Shown here in pieces: positions 38,801 through 51,372 of a stretch of DNA of 64,000 bases (positions within the stretch are counted from its first letter, which is position 1; each line of letters opens with the position of its first letter). The position numbers and the translations under genes are program-made. This DNA comes from Protonemura montana (taxonomy: Eukaryota; Arthropoda; Insecta; Plecoptera; Nemouridae). The notes under the pieces were generated by a model. The model made no database searches, had not been told where the DNA came from, and saw nothing but the letters and a program-made list of their open reading frames with translations. The stretch lies in assembly GCA_947568835.1 (NCBI GenBank), contig OX387607.1:19681277-19745276 (forward strand), given 5' to 3'.

Positions 38801-40639
38801 CTCTGCTTCGCTAGCCAGGCGCTCCAGACACACTGCCTCGCTACCCAGACGCACCAGACACTCTGCCTCGCTAGCAAGGCGCTTCTGACACTCTTCCTCG
38901 CTAGCCAGAGGCTCCAGACACTCTGCCTCGCTAGCTAGACGCTCCAGACTATCTGACACGCTGGCCAGAGGCTCCAGACACTCTGCCACGCTAGCTAGAC
39001 GCTCCAGACACTCTGCCTTGCTACCCAGACCCTCCAGACACTCTGCCTCGCTAGCCAGGCGCTCTAGACACTCTGCCTCGCTACCCAGACGCTCCAGACT
39101 ATCTGCCTCGCTAGCTAGACGCTCCAGGCACTCTGCCTCGCTACTTAGACGCTCCAGACACTCTGCCTCGCTAGCCAGGCGCTCCAGACACTCTGCATCG
39201 CTACCAAGCCGCTTCAGACTATCTGCCACGCTAGCCAGTGGCTCCAGACTATCTGCCACGCCAGCCCGAGGCTTCAGACACTCTGCCACGCTAGCTAGCC
39301 GCTCCAGAAGCTCTGCCTCGCTAGCCAGGCGCTCCAAACACTCTTTCTTGCTAGCCTGTCGCTCCAGACACCTTGCCTCCCAAGCCAGACGCTCCAGAAG
39401 CTCTGCTTCGCTAGCCAGCCTTTCCAGACACTCTGCCATGCTAGCCAGACGCTCCAAACTATCTCCACGCTAGCCAGAGGCTCCAGACATTCTGCCTTGC
39501 TACCCAGACGCTCCAGACACTCTGCTTCGCTAGTCAGGCGCTCCAGACACTCTGCTTTGCTACCCAGACGCTCCAGGGTATCTGCCACGCTTTCCAGAGG
39601 CTGCAGACACGCTGCCATGCTAGCAAGACGCTCCAGACTTTCTGCCTTGCTACGTAGACCCTCCAGACACTCTGCCTCGCTAGCCAGGCGCTCCAGACAC
39701 TCTGCCTCGCTACCCAGACGCTCCAGACTATCTGCCACGCTAGCCAGTGGCTCCAGACACTCTGCCACGCTACTTAGACGCTCCAGACACTCTGCCTCGC
39801 TAGCCAGCGGCTCCAGACACTCTGCCACGCTAGCTAGACGCTCCAGGCACTCTGCCTCGCTACTTAGACGCTCCAGACACTCTGCCTCGCTAGCCAGGCG
39901 CTCCACACACTCTGCCTCGCTACTAAGACGCTCCAGACACTCTGCCTCGCTAGCCAGACGCTCCAGACACTCTGGCTCGCTCCCATACGCTCCAGACTTT
40001 CTGCCTTTCTAGCCAGCCGCACCAGACACACTGCCACGCTAGCCAGACACTCCAGTTACTTTGCTTTGCTTCTTAGACGCTCCAGACACTTTGCCTTGCT
40101 ACCCAGACGCACCAGACACTCTGCCTCGCTAGTTTGCCGCTCCAGACACTCTGCCTCGCTACCCAGACGCTCCAGGGTATCTGCCACGCTAGCCAGAGGC
40201 TGTAGACACTCTGCAATGCTAGCCAGACGCTCCAGACACTCTGCCACGCTAGCCAGACGCTCCAGACACTCTGATTCGCTACTAAGACGCTCCAGACACC
40301 TTGCCTCGCTACCCAGACACACCAGACACTCTGCCTCGCTGGCTAGACGCTCCAGACTATCTGCCACGCTAGCCAGTGGCTCCAGACACTCTGCCACGCT
40401 AGCTTGCTGCTCCAGACACTCTGCCTCGCTAGCCAGGCGCTTCAGACACTCTGCCACGCTAGCTAGACGCTCCAGATACTCTGCCTTGCTACCCAGACCC
40501 TCCAGACACTCTGCCTCGCTAGCCAGGCGCTCTAGACACTCTGCCTCGCTATCCAGACGCTCCAGATTATCTGCCACGCTAGCCAGTGGCTCCAGACACT
40601 CTGCCACGCTAGCTAGACGCTCCAGGCACTCTGCCTCGC
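34826..40639. repeat. HOR-D copy 2 (5,814 bp)
   Basis: It aligns to copy 1 at offsets of 5,845, then 5,755 after a three-unit deletion near 38,850, then 5,815 after two units absent from copy 1. Only scattered single-base differences were noticed (for example CGCTTGTGAC near 31,784 against CGCTTCTGAC near 37,620, and CTTAAGGC near 32,566 against CTTGAGGC near 38,402). Near 40,639 the sequence diverges from the start of copy 2 and enters the L/S module field. Confidence 0.87.
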
Positions 40640-41000
40640 TACTTAGACGCTCCAGACACTCTGCCTCGCTAGCCAGGTGCTCCAGACACTCTGGCTCGCT
40701 ACCCAGACGCTCCAGACACTCTGCCTCGCTAGCCAGACGCTCCAGACTCACTGCTTTGCTTGCCAGGCGCTCAAAACACTCTGCCTCGCTAGCCAGGCGC
40801 TCCAAACACTCTTCCTTGCTAGCCTGTCGCTCCAGACACTCTGCCTCCCAAGCCAGACGCTCCAGATGCTCTGCTTCGCTAGCTAGGCTTTCCAGACACT
40901 CTGCCATGCTAGCCAGACGCTCCAAACTATCTGCCACGCTAGCCAGAGGCTCCAGACATTCTGCCACCCTAGCTAGACGCTCCAGACACTCTGCTTGCTA
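40640..41000. repeat. Right end of the first L-type segment
   Basis: These units (GGTGCTCC, GTCGCTCC, CTCCAGATGCTC, CTTGCTACCCAGATCC) are the same as the last quarter of each L module, so the 3' half of HOR-D copy 2 plus this segment equals a full L module fused to HOR-D. This suggests L modules were seeded from HOR-D. It ends at the marker CCCAGATCCTCC at 41,001. Confidence 0.78.
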
Positions 41001-42857
41001 CCCAGATCCTCCAGACACTATGCCTTGCAAGCCAGGCGCTCCAGACACTCTGCCTCGCTAGCCAGGCGCTCTAGACACTCTGCCTCGCTACCCTGACGCT
41101 CCAGACTATCTGCCACGCCAGCCCGAGGCTTCAGACACTCTGCCACGCTAGCTAGCCGCTCCAGAAGCTCTGCCTCGCTAGCCAGGCGCTCCAAACACTC
41201 TTTCTTGCTAGCCTGTCGCTCCAGACACCTTGCCTCCCAAGCCAGACGCTCCAGAAGCTCTGCTTCGCTAGCCAGCCTTTCCAGACACTCTGCCATGCTA
41301 GCCAGACGCTCCAAACTATCTCCACGCTAGCCAGAGGCTCCAGACATTCTGCCTTGCTACCCAGACGCTCCAGACACTCTGCTTCGCTAGTCAGGCGCTC
41401 CAGACACTCTGCTTTGCTACCCAGACGCTCCAGGGTATCTGCCACGCTTTCCAGAGGCTGCAGACACGCTGCCATGCTAGCAAGACGCTCCAGACTTTCT
41501 GCCTTGCTACGTAGACCCTCCAGACACTCTGCCTCGCTAGCCAGGCGCTCCAGACACTCTGCCTCGCTACCCAGACGCTCCAGACTATCTGCCACGCTAG
41601 CCAGTGGCTCCAGACACTCTGCCACGCTACTTAGACGCTCCAGACACTCTGCCTCGCTAGCCAGCGGCTCCAGACACTCTGCCACGCTAGCTAGACGCTC
41701 CAGGCACTCTGCCTCGCTACTTAGACGCTCCAGACACTCTGCCTCGCTAGCCAGGCGCTCCACACACTCTGCCTCGCTACTAAGACGCTCCAGACACTCT
41801 GCCTCGCTAGCCAGACGCTCCAGACACTCTGGCTCGCTCCCATACGCTCCAGACTTTCTGCCTTTCTAGCCAGCCGCACCAGACACACTGCCACGCTAGC
41901 CAGACACTCCAGTTACTTTGCTTTGCTTCTTAGACGCTCCAGACACTTTGCCTTGCTACCCAGACGCACCAGACACTCTGCCTCGCTAGTTTGCCGCTCC
42001 AGACACTCTGCCTCGCTACCCAGACGCTCCAGGGTATCTGCCACGCTAGCCAGAGGCTGTAGACACTCTGCAATGCTAGCCAGACGCTCCAGACACTCTG
42101 CCACGCTAGCCAGACGCTCCAGACACTCTGATTCGCTACTAAGACGCTCCAGACACCTTGCCTCGCTACCCAGACACACCAGACACTCTGCCTCGCTGGC
42201 TAGACGCTCCAGACTATCTGCCACGCTAGCCAGTGGCTCCAGACACTCTGCCACGCTAGCTTGCTGCTCCAGACACTCTGCCTCGCTAGCCAGGCGCTTC
42301 AGACACTCTGCCACGCTAGCTAGACGCTCCAGATACTCTGCCTTGCTACCCAGACCCTCCAGACACTCTGCCTCGCTAGCCAGGCGCTCTAGACACTCTG
42401 CCTCGCTATCCAGACGCTCCAGATTATCTGCCACGCTAGCCAGTGGCTCCAGACACTCTGCCACGCTAGCTAGACGCTCCAGGCACTCTGCCTCGCTACT
42501 TAGACGCTCCAGACACTCTGCCTCGCTAGCCAGGTGCTCCAGACACTCTGGCTCGCTACCCAGACGCTCCAGACACTCTGCCTCGCTAGCCAGACGCTCC
42601 AGACTCACTGCTTTGCTTGCCAGGCGCTCAAAACACTCTGCCTCGCTAGCCAGGCGCTCCAAACACTCTTCCTTGCTAGCCTGTCGCTCCAGACACTCTG
42701 CCTCCCAAGCCAGACGCTCCAGATGCTCTGCTTCGCTAGCTAGGCTTTCCAGACACTCTGCCATGCTAGCCAGACGCTCCAAACTATCTGCCACGCTAGC
42801 CAGAGGCTCCAGACATTCTGCCACCCTAGCTAGACGCTCCAGACACTCTGCTTGCTA
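41001..42857. repeat. L module 1 (1,857 bp)
   Basis: It is delimited by the marker CCCAGATCCTCCAGAC at 41,001 and 42,858. It starts with CCTGACGCTCC then GCCACGCCAGCCCGAGG, which identifies the L type. It contains the CTCCCATACG 29-bp unit near 41,840, GGCTGTAGACAC near 42,054, CTCCAGATACTC near 42,330 and the 28/29-bp unit CTCTGCTTGCTACC just before the next marker. Confidence 0.9.
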
Positions 42858-44088
42858 CCCAGATCCTCCAGACACTATGCCTTGCAAGCCAGGCGCTCCA
42901 GACACTCTGCCTCGCTAGCCAGGCGCTCTAGACACTCTGCCTCGCTACCCTGACGCTCCAGACTATCTGCCACGCTAGCCAGTGGCTCCAGACACTCTGC
43001 CACGCTAGCTAGACGCTCCAGGCACTCTGCCTCGCTACTTAGACGCTCCAGACACTCTGTCTCGCTAGCCAGGCGCTCCAGACACTCTGCTTCGCTACCA
43101 AAACGCTTCAGACTATCTGCCACGCTAGCTAATGGCTCCAGACAATCTGCCTCGCTAGCTAGGTGCTCCAGACACATTCTGCCTCGCTACCCAGACGCTC
43201 CAGACTATCTGCCTCGCTAGTTTGCCGCTCCAGACACTCTGCCTCGCTACCCAGACGCTCCAGGGTATCTGCCACGCTAGCCAGAGGCTGTAGACACTCT
43301 GCAATGCTAGCCAGACGCTCCAGACACTCTGCCACGCTAGCCAGACGCTCCAGACACTCTGATTCGCTACTAAGACGCTCCAGACACCTTGCCTCGCTAC
43401 CCAGACACACCAGACACTCTGCCTCGCTGGCTAGACGCTCCAGACTATCTGCCACGCTAGCCAGTGGCTCCAGACACTCTGCCACGCTAGCTTGCTGCTC
43501 CAGACACTCTGCCTCGCTAGCCAGGCGCTTCAGACACTCTGCCACGCTAGCTAGACGCTCCAGATACTCTGCCTTGCTACCCAGACCCTCCAGACACTCT
43601 GCCTCGCTAGCCAGGCGCTCTAGACACTCTGCCTCGCTATCCAGACGCTCCAGATTATCTGCCACGCTAGCCAGTGGCTCCAGACACTCTGCCACGCTAG
43701 CTAGACGCTCCAGGCACTCTGCCTCGCTACCTTGACGCTCCAGACACTCTGCCTCGCTAGCCAGGTGCTCCAGACACTCTGGCTCGCTACCCAGACGCTC
43801 CAGACACTCTGCCTCGCTAGCCAGACGCTCCAGACTCACTGCTTTGCTTGCCAGGCGCTCAAAACACTCTGCCTCGCTAGCCAGGCGCTCCAAACACTCT
43901 TTCTTGCTAGCCTGTCGCTCCAGACACTCTGCCTCCCAAGCCAGACGCTCCAGATGCTCTGCTTCGCTAGCTAGGCTTTCCAGACACTCTGCCATGCTAG
44001 CCAGACGCTCCAAACTATCTGCCACGCTAGCCAGAGGCTCCAGACATTCTGCCACCCTAGCTAGACGCTCCAGACACTCTGCTTGCTA
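42858..44088. repeat. S module 1 (1,231 bp)
   Basis: It is delimited by the same marker at 42,858 and 44,089. It begins with CCTGACGCTCC followed by GCCACGCTAGCCAGTGG, which marks the S type, then CAAAACGCTTC, CTAATGGCTCC and an extra-AT unit GACACATTCTG near 43,172. It then rejoins L-type order at CTAGTTTGCCGC near 43,216. CTACCTTGACG near 43,729 and TTTCTTGCTAGCC near 43,900 are private or shared variants useful for tracing copies. Confidence 0.88.
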
Positions 44089-45376
44089 CCCAGATCCTCC
44101 AGACACTATGCCTTGCAAGCCAGGCGCTCCAGACACTCTGCCTCGCTAGCCAGGCGCTCTAGACACTCTGCCTCGCTACCCTGACGCTCCAGACTATCTG
44201 CCACGCCAGCCCGAGGCTTCAGACACTCTGCCACGCTAGCTAGCCGCTCCAGAAGCTCTGCCTCGCTAGCCAGGCGCTCCAAACACTCTTTCTTGCTAGC
44301 CTGTCGCTCCAGACACCTTGCCTCCCAAGCCAGACGCTCCAGAAGCTCTGCTTCGCTAGCCAGCCTTTCCAGACACTCTGCCATGCTAGCCAGACGCTCC
44401 AAACTATCTCCACGCTAGCCAGAGGCTCCAGACATTCTGCCTTGCTACCCAGACGCTCCAGACACTCTGCTTCGCTAGTCAGACGCACCAGACACTCTGC
44501 CTCGCTAGTTTGCCGCTCCAGACACTCTGCCTCGCTACCCAGACGCTCCAGGGTATCTGCCACGCTAGCCAGAGGCTGTAGACACTCTGCAATGCTAGCC
44601 AGACGCTCCAGACACTCTGCCACGCTAGCCAGACGCTCCAGACACTCTGATTCGCTACTAAGACGCTCCAGACACCTTGCCTCGCTACCCAGACACACCA
44701 GACACTCTGCCTCGCTGGCTAGACGCTCCAGACTATCTGCCACGCTAGCCAGTGGCTCCAGACACTCTGCCACGCTAGCTTGCTGCTCCAGACACTCTGC
44801 CTCGCTAGCCAGGCGCTTCAGACACTCTGCCACGCTAGCTAGACGCTCCAGATACTCTGCCTTGCTACCCAGACCCTCCAGACACTCTGCCTCGCTAGCC
44901 AGGCGCTCTAGACACTCTGCCTCGCTATCCAGACGCTCCAGATTATCTGCCACGCTAGCCAGTGGCTCCAGACACTCTGCCACGCTAGCTAGACGCTCCA
45001 GGCACTCTGCCTCGCTACTTAGACGCTCCAGACACTCTGCCTCGCTAGCCAGGTGCTCCAGACACTCTGGCTCGCTACCCAGACGCTCCAGACACTCTGC
45101 CTCGCTAGCCAGACGCTCCAGACTCACTGCTTTGCTTGCCAGGCGCTCAAAACACTCTGCCTCGCTAGCCAGGCGCTCCAAACACTCTTCCTTGCTAGCC
45201 TGTCGCTCCAGACACTCTGCCTCCCAAGCCAGACGCTCCAGATGCTCTGCTTCGCTAGCTAGGCTTTCCAGACACTCTGCCATGCTAGCCAGACGCTCCA
45301 AACTATCTGCCACGCTAGCCAGAGGCTCCAGACATTCTGCCACCCTAGCTAGACGCTCCAGACACTCTGCTTGCTA
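44089..45376. repeat. L module 2, with 569-bp internal deletion (1,288 bp)
   Basis: It starts as an L module (CCACGCCAGCCCGAGG near 44,202). Near 44,479 it jumps from the GCTTCGCTAGTCAG unit straight to GCACCAGACACTCTGCC and CTAGTTTGCCGC, skipping the CTACGTAGACC and CTCCCATACG part present in other L modules. The missing 569 bp equals 19 units minus one base, as expected if the deleted span contained the 29-bp CTCCCATA unit. Confidence 0.88.
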
Positions 45377-47233
45377 CCCAGATCCTCCAGACACTATGCC
45401 TTGCAAGCCAGGCGCTCCAGACACTCTGCCTCGCTAGCCAGGCGCTCTAGACACTCTGCCTCGCTACCCTGACGCTCCAGACTATCTGCCACGCCAGCCC
45501 GAGGCTTCAGACACTCTGCCACGCTAGCTAGCCGCTCCAGAAGCTCTGCCTCGCTAGCCAGGCGCTCCAAACACTCTTTCTTGCTAGCCTGTCGCTCCAG
45601 ACACCTTGCCTCCCAAGCCAGACGCTCCAGAAGCTCTGCTTCGCTAGCCAGCCTTTCCAGACACTCTGCCATGCTAGCCAGACGCTCCAAACTATCTCCA
45701 CGCTAGCCAGAGGCTCCAGACATTCTGCCTTGCTACCCAGACGCTCCAGACACTCTGCTTCGCTAGTCAGGCGCTCCAGACACTCTGCTTTGCTACCCAG
45801 ACGCTCCAGGGTATCTGTCACGCTTTCCAGAGGCTGCAGACACGCTGCCATGCTAGCAAGACGCTCCAGACTTTCTGCCTTGCTACGTAGACCCTCCAGA
45901 CACTCTGCCTCGCTAGCCAGGCGCTCCAGACACTCTGCCTCGCTACCCAGACGCTCCAGACTATCTGCCACGCTAGCCAGTGGCTCCAGACACTCTGCCA
46001 CGCTACTTAGACGCTCCAGACACTCTGCCTCGCTAGCCAGCGGCTCCAGACACTCTGCCACGCTAGCTAGACGCTCCAGGCACTCTGCCTCGCTACTTAG
46101 ACGCTCCAGACACTCTGCCTCGCTAGCCAGGCGCTCCACACACTCTGCCTCGCTACTAAGACGCTCCAGACACTCTGCCTCGCTAGCCAGACGCTCCAGA
46201 CACTCTGGCTCGCTCCCATACGCTCCAGACTTTCTGCCTTTCTAGCCAGCCGCACCAGACACACTGCCACGCTAGCCAGACACTCCAGTTACTTTGCTTT
46301 GCTTCTTAGACGCTCCAGACACTTTGCCTTGCTACCCAGACGCACCAGACACTCTGCCTCGCTAGTTTGCCGCTCCAGACACTCTGCCTCGCTACCCAGA
46401 CGCTCCAGGGTATCTGCCACGCTAGCCAGAGGCTGTAGACACTCTGCAATGCTAGCCAGACGCTCCAGACACTCTGCCACGCTAGCCAGACGCTCCAGAC
46501 ACTCTGATTCGCTACTAAGACGCTCCAGACACCTTGCCTCGCTACCCAGACACACCAGACACTCTGCCTCGCTGGCTAGACGCTCCAGACTATCTGCCAC
46601 GCTAGCCAGTGGCTCCAGACACTCTGCCACGCTAGCTTGCTGCTCCAGACACTCTGCCTCGCTAGCCAGGCGCTTCAGACACTCTGCCACGCTAGCTAGA
46701 CGCTCCAGATACTCTGCCTTGCTACCCAGACCCTCCAGACACTCTGCCTCGCTAGCCAGGCGCTCTAGACACTCTGCCTCGCTATCCAGACGCTCCAGAT
46801 TATCTGCCACGCTAGCCAGTGGCTCCAGACACTCTGCCACGCTAGCTAGACGCTCCAGGCACTCTGCCTCGCTACTTAGACGCTCCAGACACTCTGCCTC
46901 GCTAGCCAGGTGCTCCAGACACTCTGGCTCGCTACCCAGACGCTCCAGACACTCTGCCTCGCTAGCCAGACGCTCCAGACTCACTGCTTTGCTTGCCAGG
47001 CGCTCAAAACACTCTGCCTCGCTAGCCAGGCGCTCCAAACACTCTTCCTTGCTAGCCTGTCGCTCCAGACACTCTGCCTCCCAAGCCAGACGCTCCAGAT
47101 GCTCTGCTTCGCTAGCTAGGCTTTCCAGACACTCTGCCATGCTAGCCAGACGCTCCAAACTATCTGCCACGCTAGCCAGAGGCTCCAGACATTCTGCCAC
47201 CCTAGCTAGACGCTCCAGACACTCTGCTTGCTA
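45377..47233. repeat. L module 3 (1,857 bp)
   Basis: It is collinear with L module 1 at an offset of 4,376. A private base change (GTATCTGTCACG near 45,816, where the others have GTATCTGCCACG) distinguishes it. Otherwise I noticed almost no differences. Confidence 0.9.
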
Positions 47234-48284
47234 CCCAGATCCTCCAGACACTATGCCTTGCAAGCCAGGCGCTCCAGACACTCTGCCTCGCTAGCCAGGC
47301 GCTCTAGACACTCTGCCTCGCTACCCTGACGCTCCAGACTATCTGCCACGCTAGCCAGTGGCTCCAGACACTCTGCCACGCTAGCTAGACGCTCCAGGCA
47401 CTCTGCCTCGCTACTTAGACTCTCCAGACACTCTGTCTCGCTAGCCAGGCGCTCCAGACACTCTGCTTCGCTACCAAAACGCTTCAGACTATCTGCCACG
47501 CTAGCTAATGGCTCCAGACAATCTGCCTCGCTAGCTAGGTGCTCCAGACACATTCTGCCTCGCTACCCAGACGCTCCAGACTATCTGCCTCGCTAGTTTG
47601 CCGCTCCAGACACTCTGCCTCGCTACCCAGACGCTCCAGGGTATCTGCCACGCTAGCCAGAGGCTGTAGACACTCTGCAATGCGAGCCAGACGCTCCAGA
47701 CACTCTGCCACGCTAGCCAGACGCTCCAGACACTCTGATTCGCTACTAAGACGCTCCAGACACCTTGCCTCGCTACCCAGACACACCAGACACTCTGCCT
47801 CGCTGGCTAGACGCTCCAGACTATCTGCCACGCTAGCCAGTGGCTCCAGACACTCTGCCACGCTAGCTTGCTGCTCCAGACACTCTGCCTCGCTAGCCAG
47901 GCGCTTCAGACACTCTGCCACGCTAGCTAGACGCTCCAGATACTCTGCCTTGCTACCCAGACCCTCCAGACACTCTGCCTCGCTAGCCAGGCGCTCTAGA
48001 CACTCTGCCTCGCTAGCCAGACGCTCCAGACTCACTGCTTTGCTTGCCAGGCGCTCAAAACACTCTGCCTCGCTAGCCAGGCGCTCCAAACACTCTTCCT
48101 TGCTAGCCTGTCGCTCCAGACACTCTGCCTCCCAAGCCAGACGCTCCAGATGCTCTGCTTCGCTAGCTAGGCTTTCCAGACACTCTGCCATGCTAGCCAG
48201 ACGCTCCAAACTATCTGCCACGCTAGCCAGAGGCTCCAGACATTCTGCCACCCTAGCTAGACGCTCCAGACACTCTGCTTGCTA
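47234..48284. repeat. S module 2, with 180-bp deletion (1,051 bp)
   Basis: It is collinear with S module 1 but lacks six units near 48,010, where GCCTCGCTAGCCAGACG joins directly to the GACTCACTGC unit. It carries ACTTAGACTCTCC at 47,421 and GCAATGCGAGCC at 47,684, both shared only with S module 3. GCCATGCGCTCTAG near 48,347 is a private variant. Confidence 0.88.
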
Positions 48285-50141
48285 CCCAGATCCTCCAGAC
48301 ACTATGCCTTGCAAGCCAGGCGCTCCAGACACTCTGCCTCGCTAGCCATGCGCTCTAGACACTCTGCCTCGCTACCCTGACGCTCCAGACTATCTGCCAC
48401 GCCAGCCCGAGGCTTCAGACACTCTGCCACGCTAGCTAGCCGCTCCAGAAGCTCTGCCTCGCTAGCCAGGCGCTCCAAACACTCTTTCTTGCTAGCCTGT
48501 CGCTCCAGACACCTTGCCTCCCAAGCCAGACGCTCCAGAAGCTCTGCTTCGCTAGCCAGCCTTTCCAGACACTCTGCCATGCTAGCCAGACGCTCCAAAC
48601 TATCTCCACGCTAGCCAGAGGCTCCAGACATTCTGCCTTGCTACCCAGACGCTCCAGACACTCTGCTTCGCTAGTCAGGCGCTCCAGACACTCTGCTTTG
48701 CTACCCAGACGCTCCAGGGTATCTGCCACGCTTTCCAGAGGCTGCAGACACGCTGCCATGCTAGCAAGACGCTCCAGACTTTCTGCCTTGCTACGTAGAC
48801 CCTCCAGACACTCTGCCTCGCTAGCCAGGCGCTCCAGACACTCTGCCTCGCTACCCAGACGCTCCAGACTATCTGCCACGCTAGCCAGTGGCTCCAGACA
48901 CTCTGCCACGCTACTTAGACGCTCCAGACACTCTGCCTCGCTAGCCAGCGGCTCCAGACACTCTGCCACGCTAGCTAGACGCTCCAGGCACTCTGCCTCG
49001 CTACTTAGACGCTCCAGACACTCTGCCTCGCTAGCCAGGCGCTCCACACACTCTGCCTCGCTACTAAGACGCTCCAGACACTCTGCCTCGCTAGCCAGAC
49101 GCTCCAGACACTCTGGCTCGCTCCCATACGCTCCAGACTTTCTGCCTTTCTAGCCAGCCGCACCAGACACACTGCCACGCTAGCCAGACACTCCAGTTAC
49201 TTTGCTTTGCTTCTTAGACGCTCCAGACACTTTGCCTTGCTACCCAGACGCACCAGACACTCTGCCTCGCTAGTTTGCCGCTCCAGACACTCTGCCTCGC
49301 TACCCAGACGCTCCAGGGTATCTGCCACGCTAGCCAGAGGCTGTAGACACTCTGCAATGCTAGCCAGACGCTCCAGACACTCTGCCACGCTAGCCAGACG
49401 CTCCAGACACTCTGATTCGCTACTAAGACGCTCCAGACACCTTGCCTCGCTACCCAGACACACCAGACACTCTGCCTCGCTGGCTAGACGCTCCAGACTA
49501 TCTGCCACGCTAGCCAGTGGCTCCAGACACTCTGCCACGCTAGCTTGCTGCTCCAGACACTCTGCCTCGCTAGCCAGGCGCTTCAGACACTCTGCCACGC
49601 TAGCTAGACGCTCCAGATACTCTGCCTTGCTACCCAGACCCTCCAGACACTCTGCCTCGCTAGCCAGGCGCTCTAGACACTCTGCCTCGCTATCCAGACG
49701 CTCCAGATTATCTGCCACGCTAGCCAGTGGCTCCAGACACTCTGCCACGCTAGCTAGACGCTCCAGGCACTCTGCCTCGCTACTTAGACGCTCCAGACAC
49801 TCTGCCTCGCTAGCCAGGTGCTCCAGACACTCTGGCTCGCTACCCAGACGCTCCAGACACTCTGCCTCGCTAGCCAGACGCTCCAGACTCACTGCTTTGC
49901 TTGCCAGGCGCTCAAAACACTCTGCCTCGCTAGCCAGGCGCTCCAAACACTCTTCCTTGCTAGCCTGTCGCTCCAGACACTCTGCCTCCCAAGCCAGACG
50001 CTCCAGATGCTCTGCTTCGCTAGCTAGGCTTTCCAGACACTCTGCCATGCTAGCCAGACGCTCCAAACTATCTGCCACGCTAGCCAGAGGCTCCAGACAT
50101 TCTGCCACCCTAGCTAGACGCTCCAGACACTCTGCTTGCTA
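48285..50141. repeat. L module 4 (1,857 bp)
   Basis: It is a full-length L module, collinear with L modules 1 and 3. Together with S module 2 it makes the 2,908-bp pair that appears to have been copied as a block. It contains the CTCCCATACG unit near 49,122. Confidence 0.9.
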
Positions 50142-51372
50142 CCCAGATCCTCCAGACACTATGCCTTGCAAGCCAGGCGCTCCAGACACTCTGCCTCGCT
50201 AGCCAGGCGCTCTAGACACTCTGCCTCGCTACCCTGACGCTCCAGACTATCTGCCACGCTAGCCAGTGGCTCCAGACACTCTGCCACGCTAGCTAGACGC
50301 TCCAGGCACTCTGCCTCGCTACTTAGACTCTCCAGACACTCTGTCTCGCTAGCCAGGCGCTCCAGACACTCTGCTTCGCTACCAAAACGCTTCAGACTAT
50401 CTGCCACGCTAGCTAATGGCTCCAGACAATCTGCCTCGCTAGCTAGGTGCTCCAGACACATTCTGCCTCGCTACCCAGACGCTCCAGACTATCTGCCTCG
50501 CTAGTTTGCCGCTCCAGACACTCTGCCTCGCTACCCAGACGCTCCAGGGTATCTGCCACGCTAGCCAGAGGCTGTAGACACTCTGCAATGCGAGCCAGAC
50601 GCTCCAGACACTCTGCCACGCTAGCCAGACGCTCCAGACACTCTGATTCGCTACTAAGACGCTCCAGACACCTTGCCTCGCTACCCAGACACACCAGACA
50701 CTCTGCCTCGCTGGCTAGACGCTCCAGACTATCTGCCACGCTAGCCAGTGGCTCCAGACACTCTGCCACGCTAGCTTGCTGCTCCAGACACTCTGCCTCG
50801 CTAGCCAGGCGCTTCAGACACTCTGCCACGCTAGCTAGACGCTCCAGATACTCTGCCTTGCTACCCAGACCCTCCAGACACTCTGCCTCGCTAGCCAGGC
50901 GCTCTAGACACTCTGCCTCGCTATCCAGACGCTCCAGATTATCTGCCACGCTAGCCAGTGGCTCCAGACACTCTGCCACGCTAGCTAGACGCTCCAGGCA
51001 CTCTGCCTCGCTACCTTGACGCTCCAGACACTCTGCCTCGCTAGCCAGGTGCTCCAGACACTCTGGCTCGCTACCCAGACGCTCCAGACACTCTGCCTCG
51101 CTAGCCAGACGCTCCAGACTCACTGCTTTGCTTGCCAGGCGCTCAAAACACTCTGCCTCGCTAGCCAGGCGCTCCAAACACTCTTCCTTGCTAGCCTGTC
51201 GCTCCAGACACTCTGCCTCCCAAGCCAGACGCTCCAGATGCTCTGCTTCGCTAGCTAGGCTTTCCAGACACTCTGCCATGCTAGCCAGACGCTCCAAACT
51301 ATCTGCCACGCTAGCCAGAGGCTCCAGACATTCTGCCACACTAGCTAGACGCTCCAGACACTCTGCTTGCTA
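50142..51372. repeat. S module 3 (1,231 bp)
   Basis: It is a full-length S module. It shares ACTTAGACTCTCC (50,329) and GCAATGCGAGCC (50,592) with S module 2 at an offset of 2,908, and CTACCTTGACG (near 51,011) with S module 1. It also has GCCACACTAGC near 51,336, where the others have GCCACCCTAGC. Confidence 0.88.
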
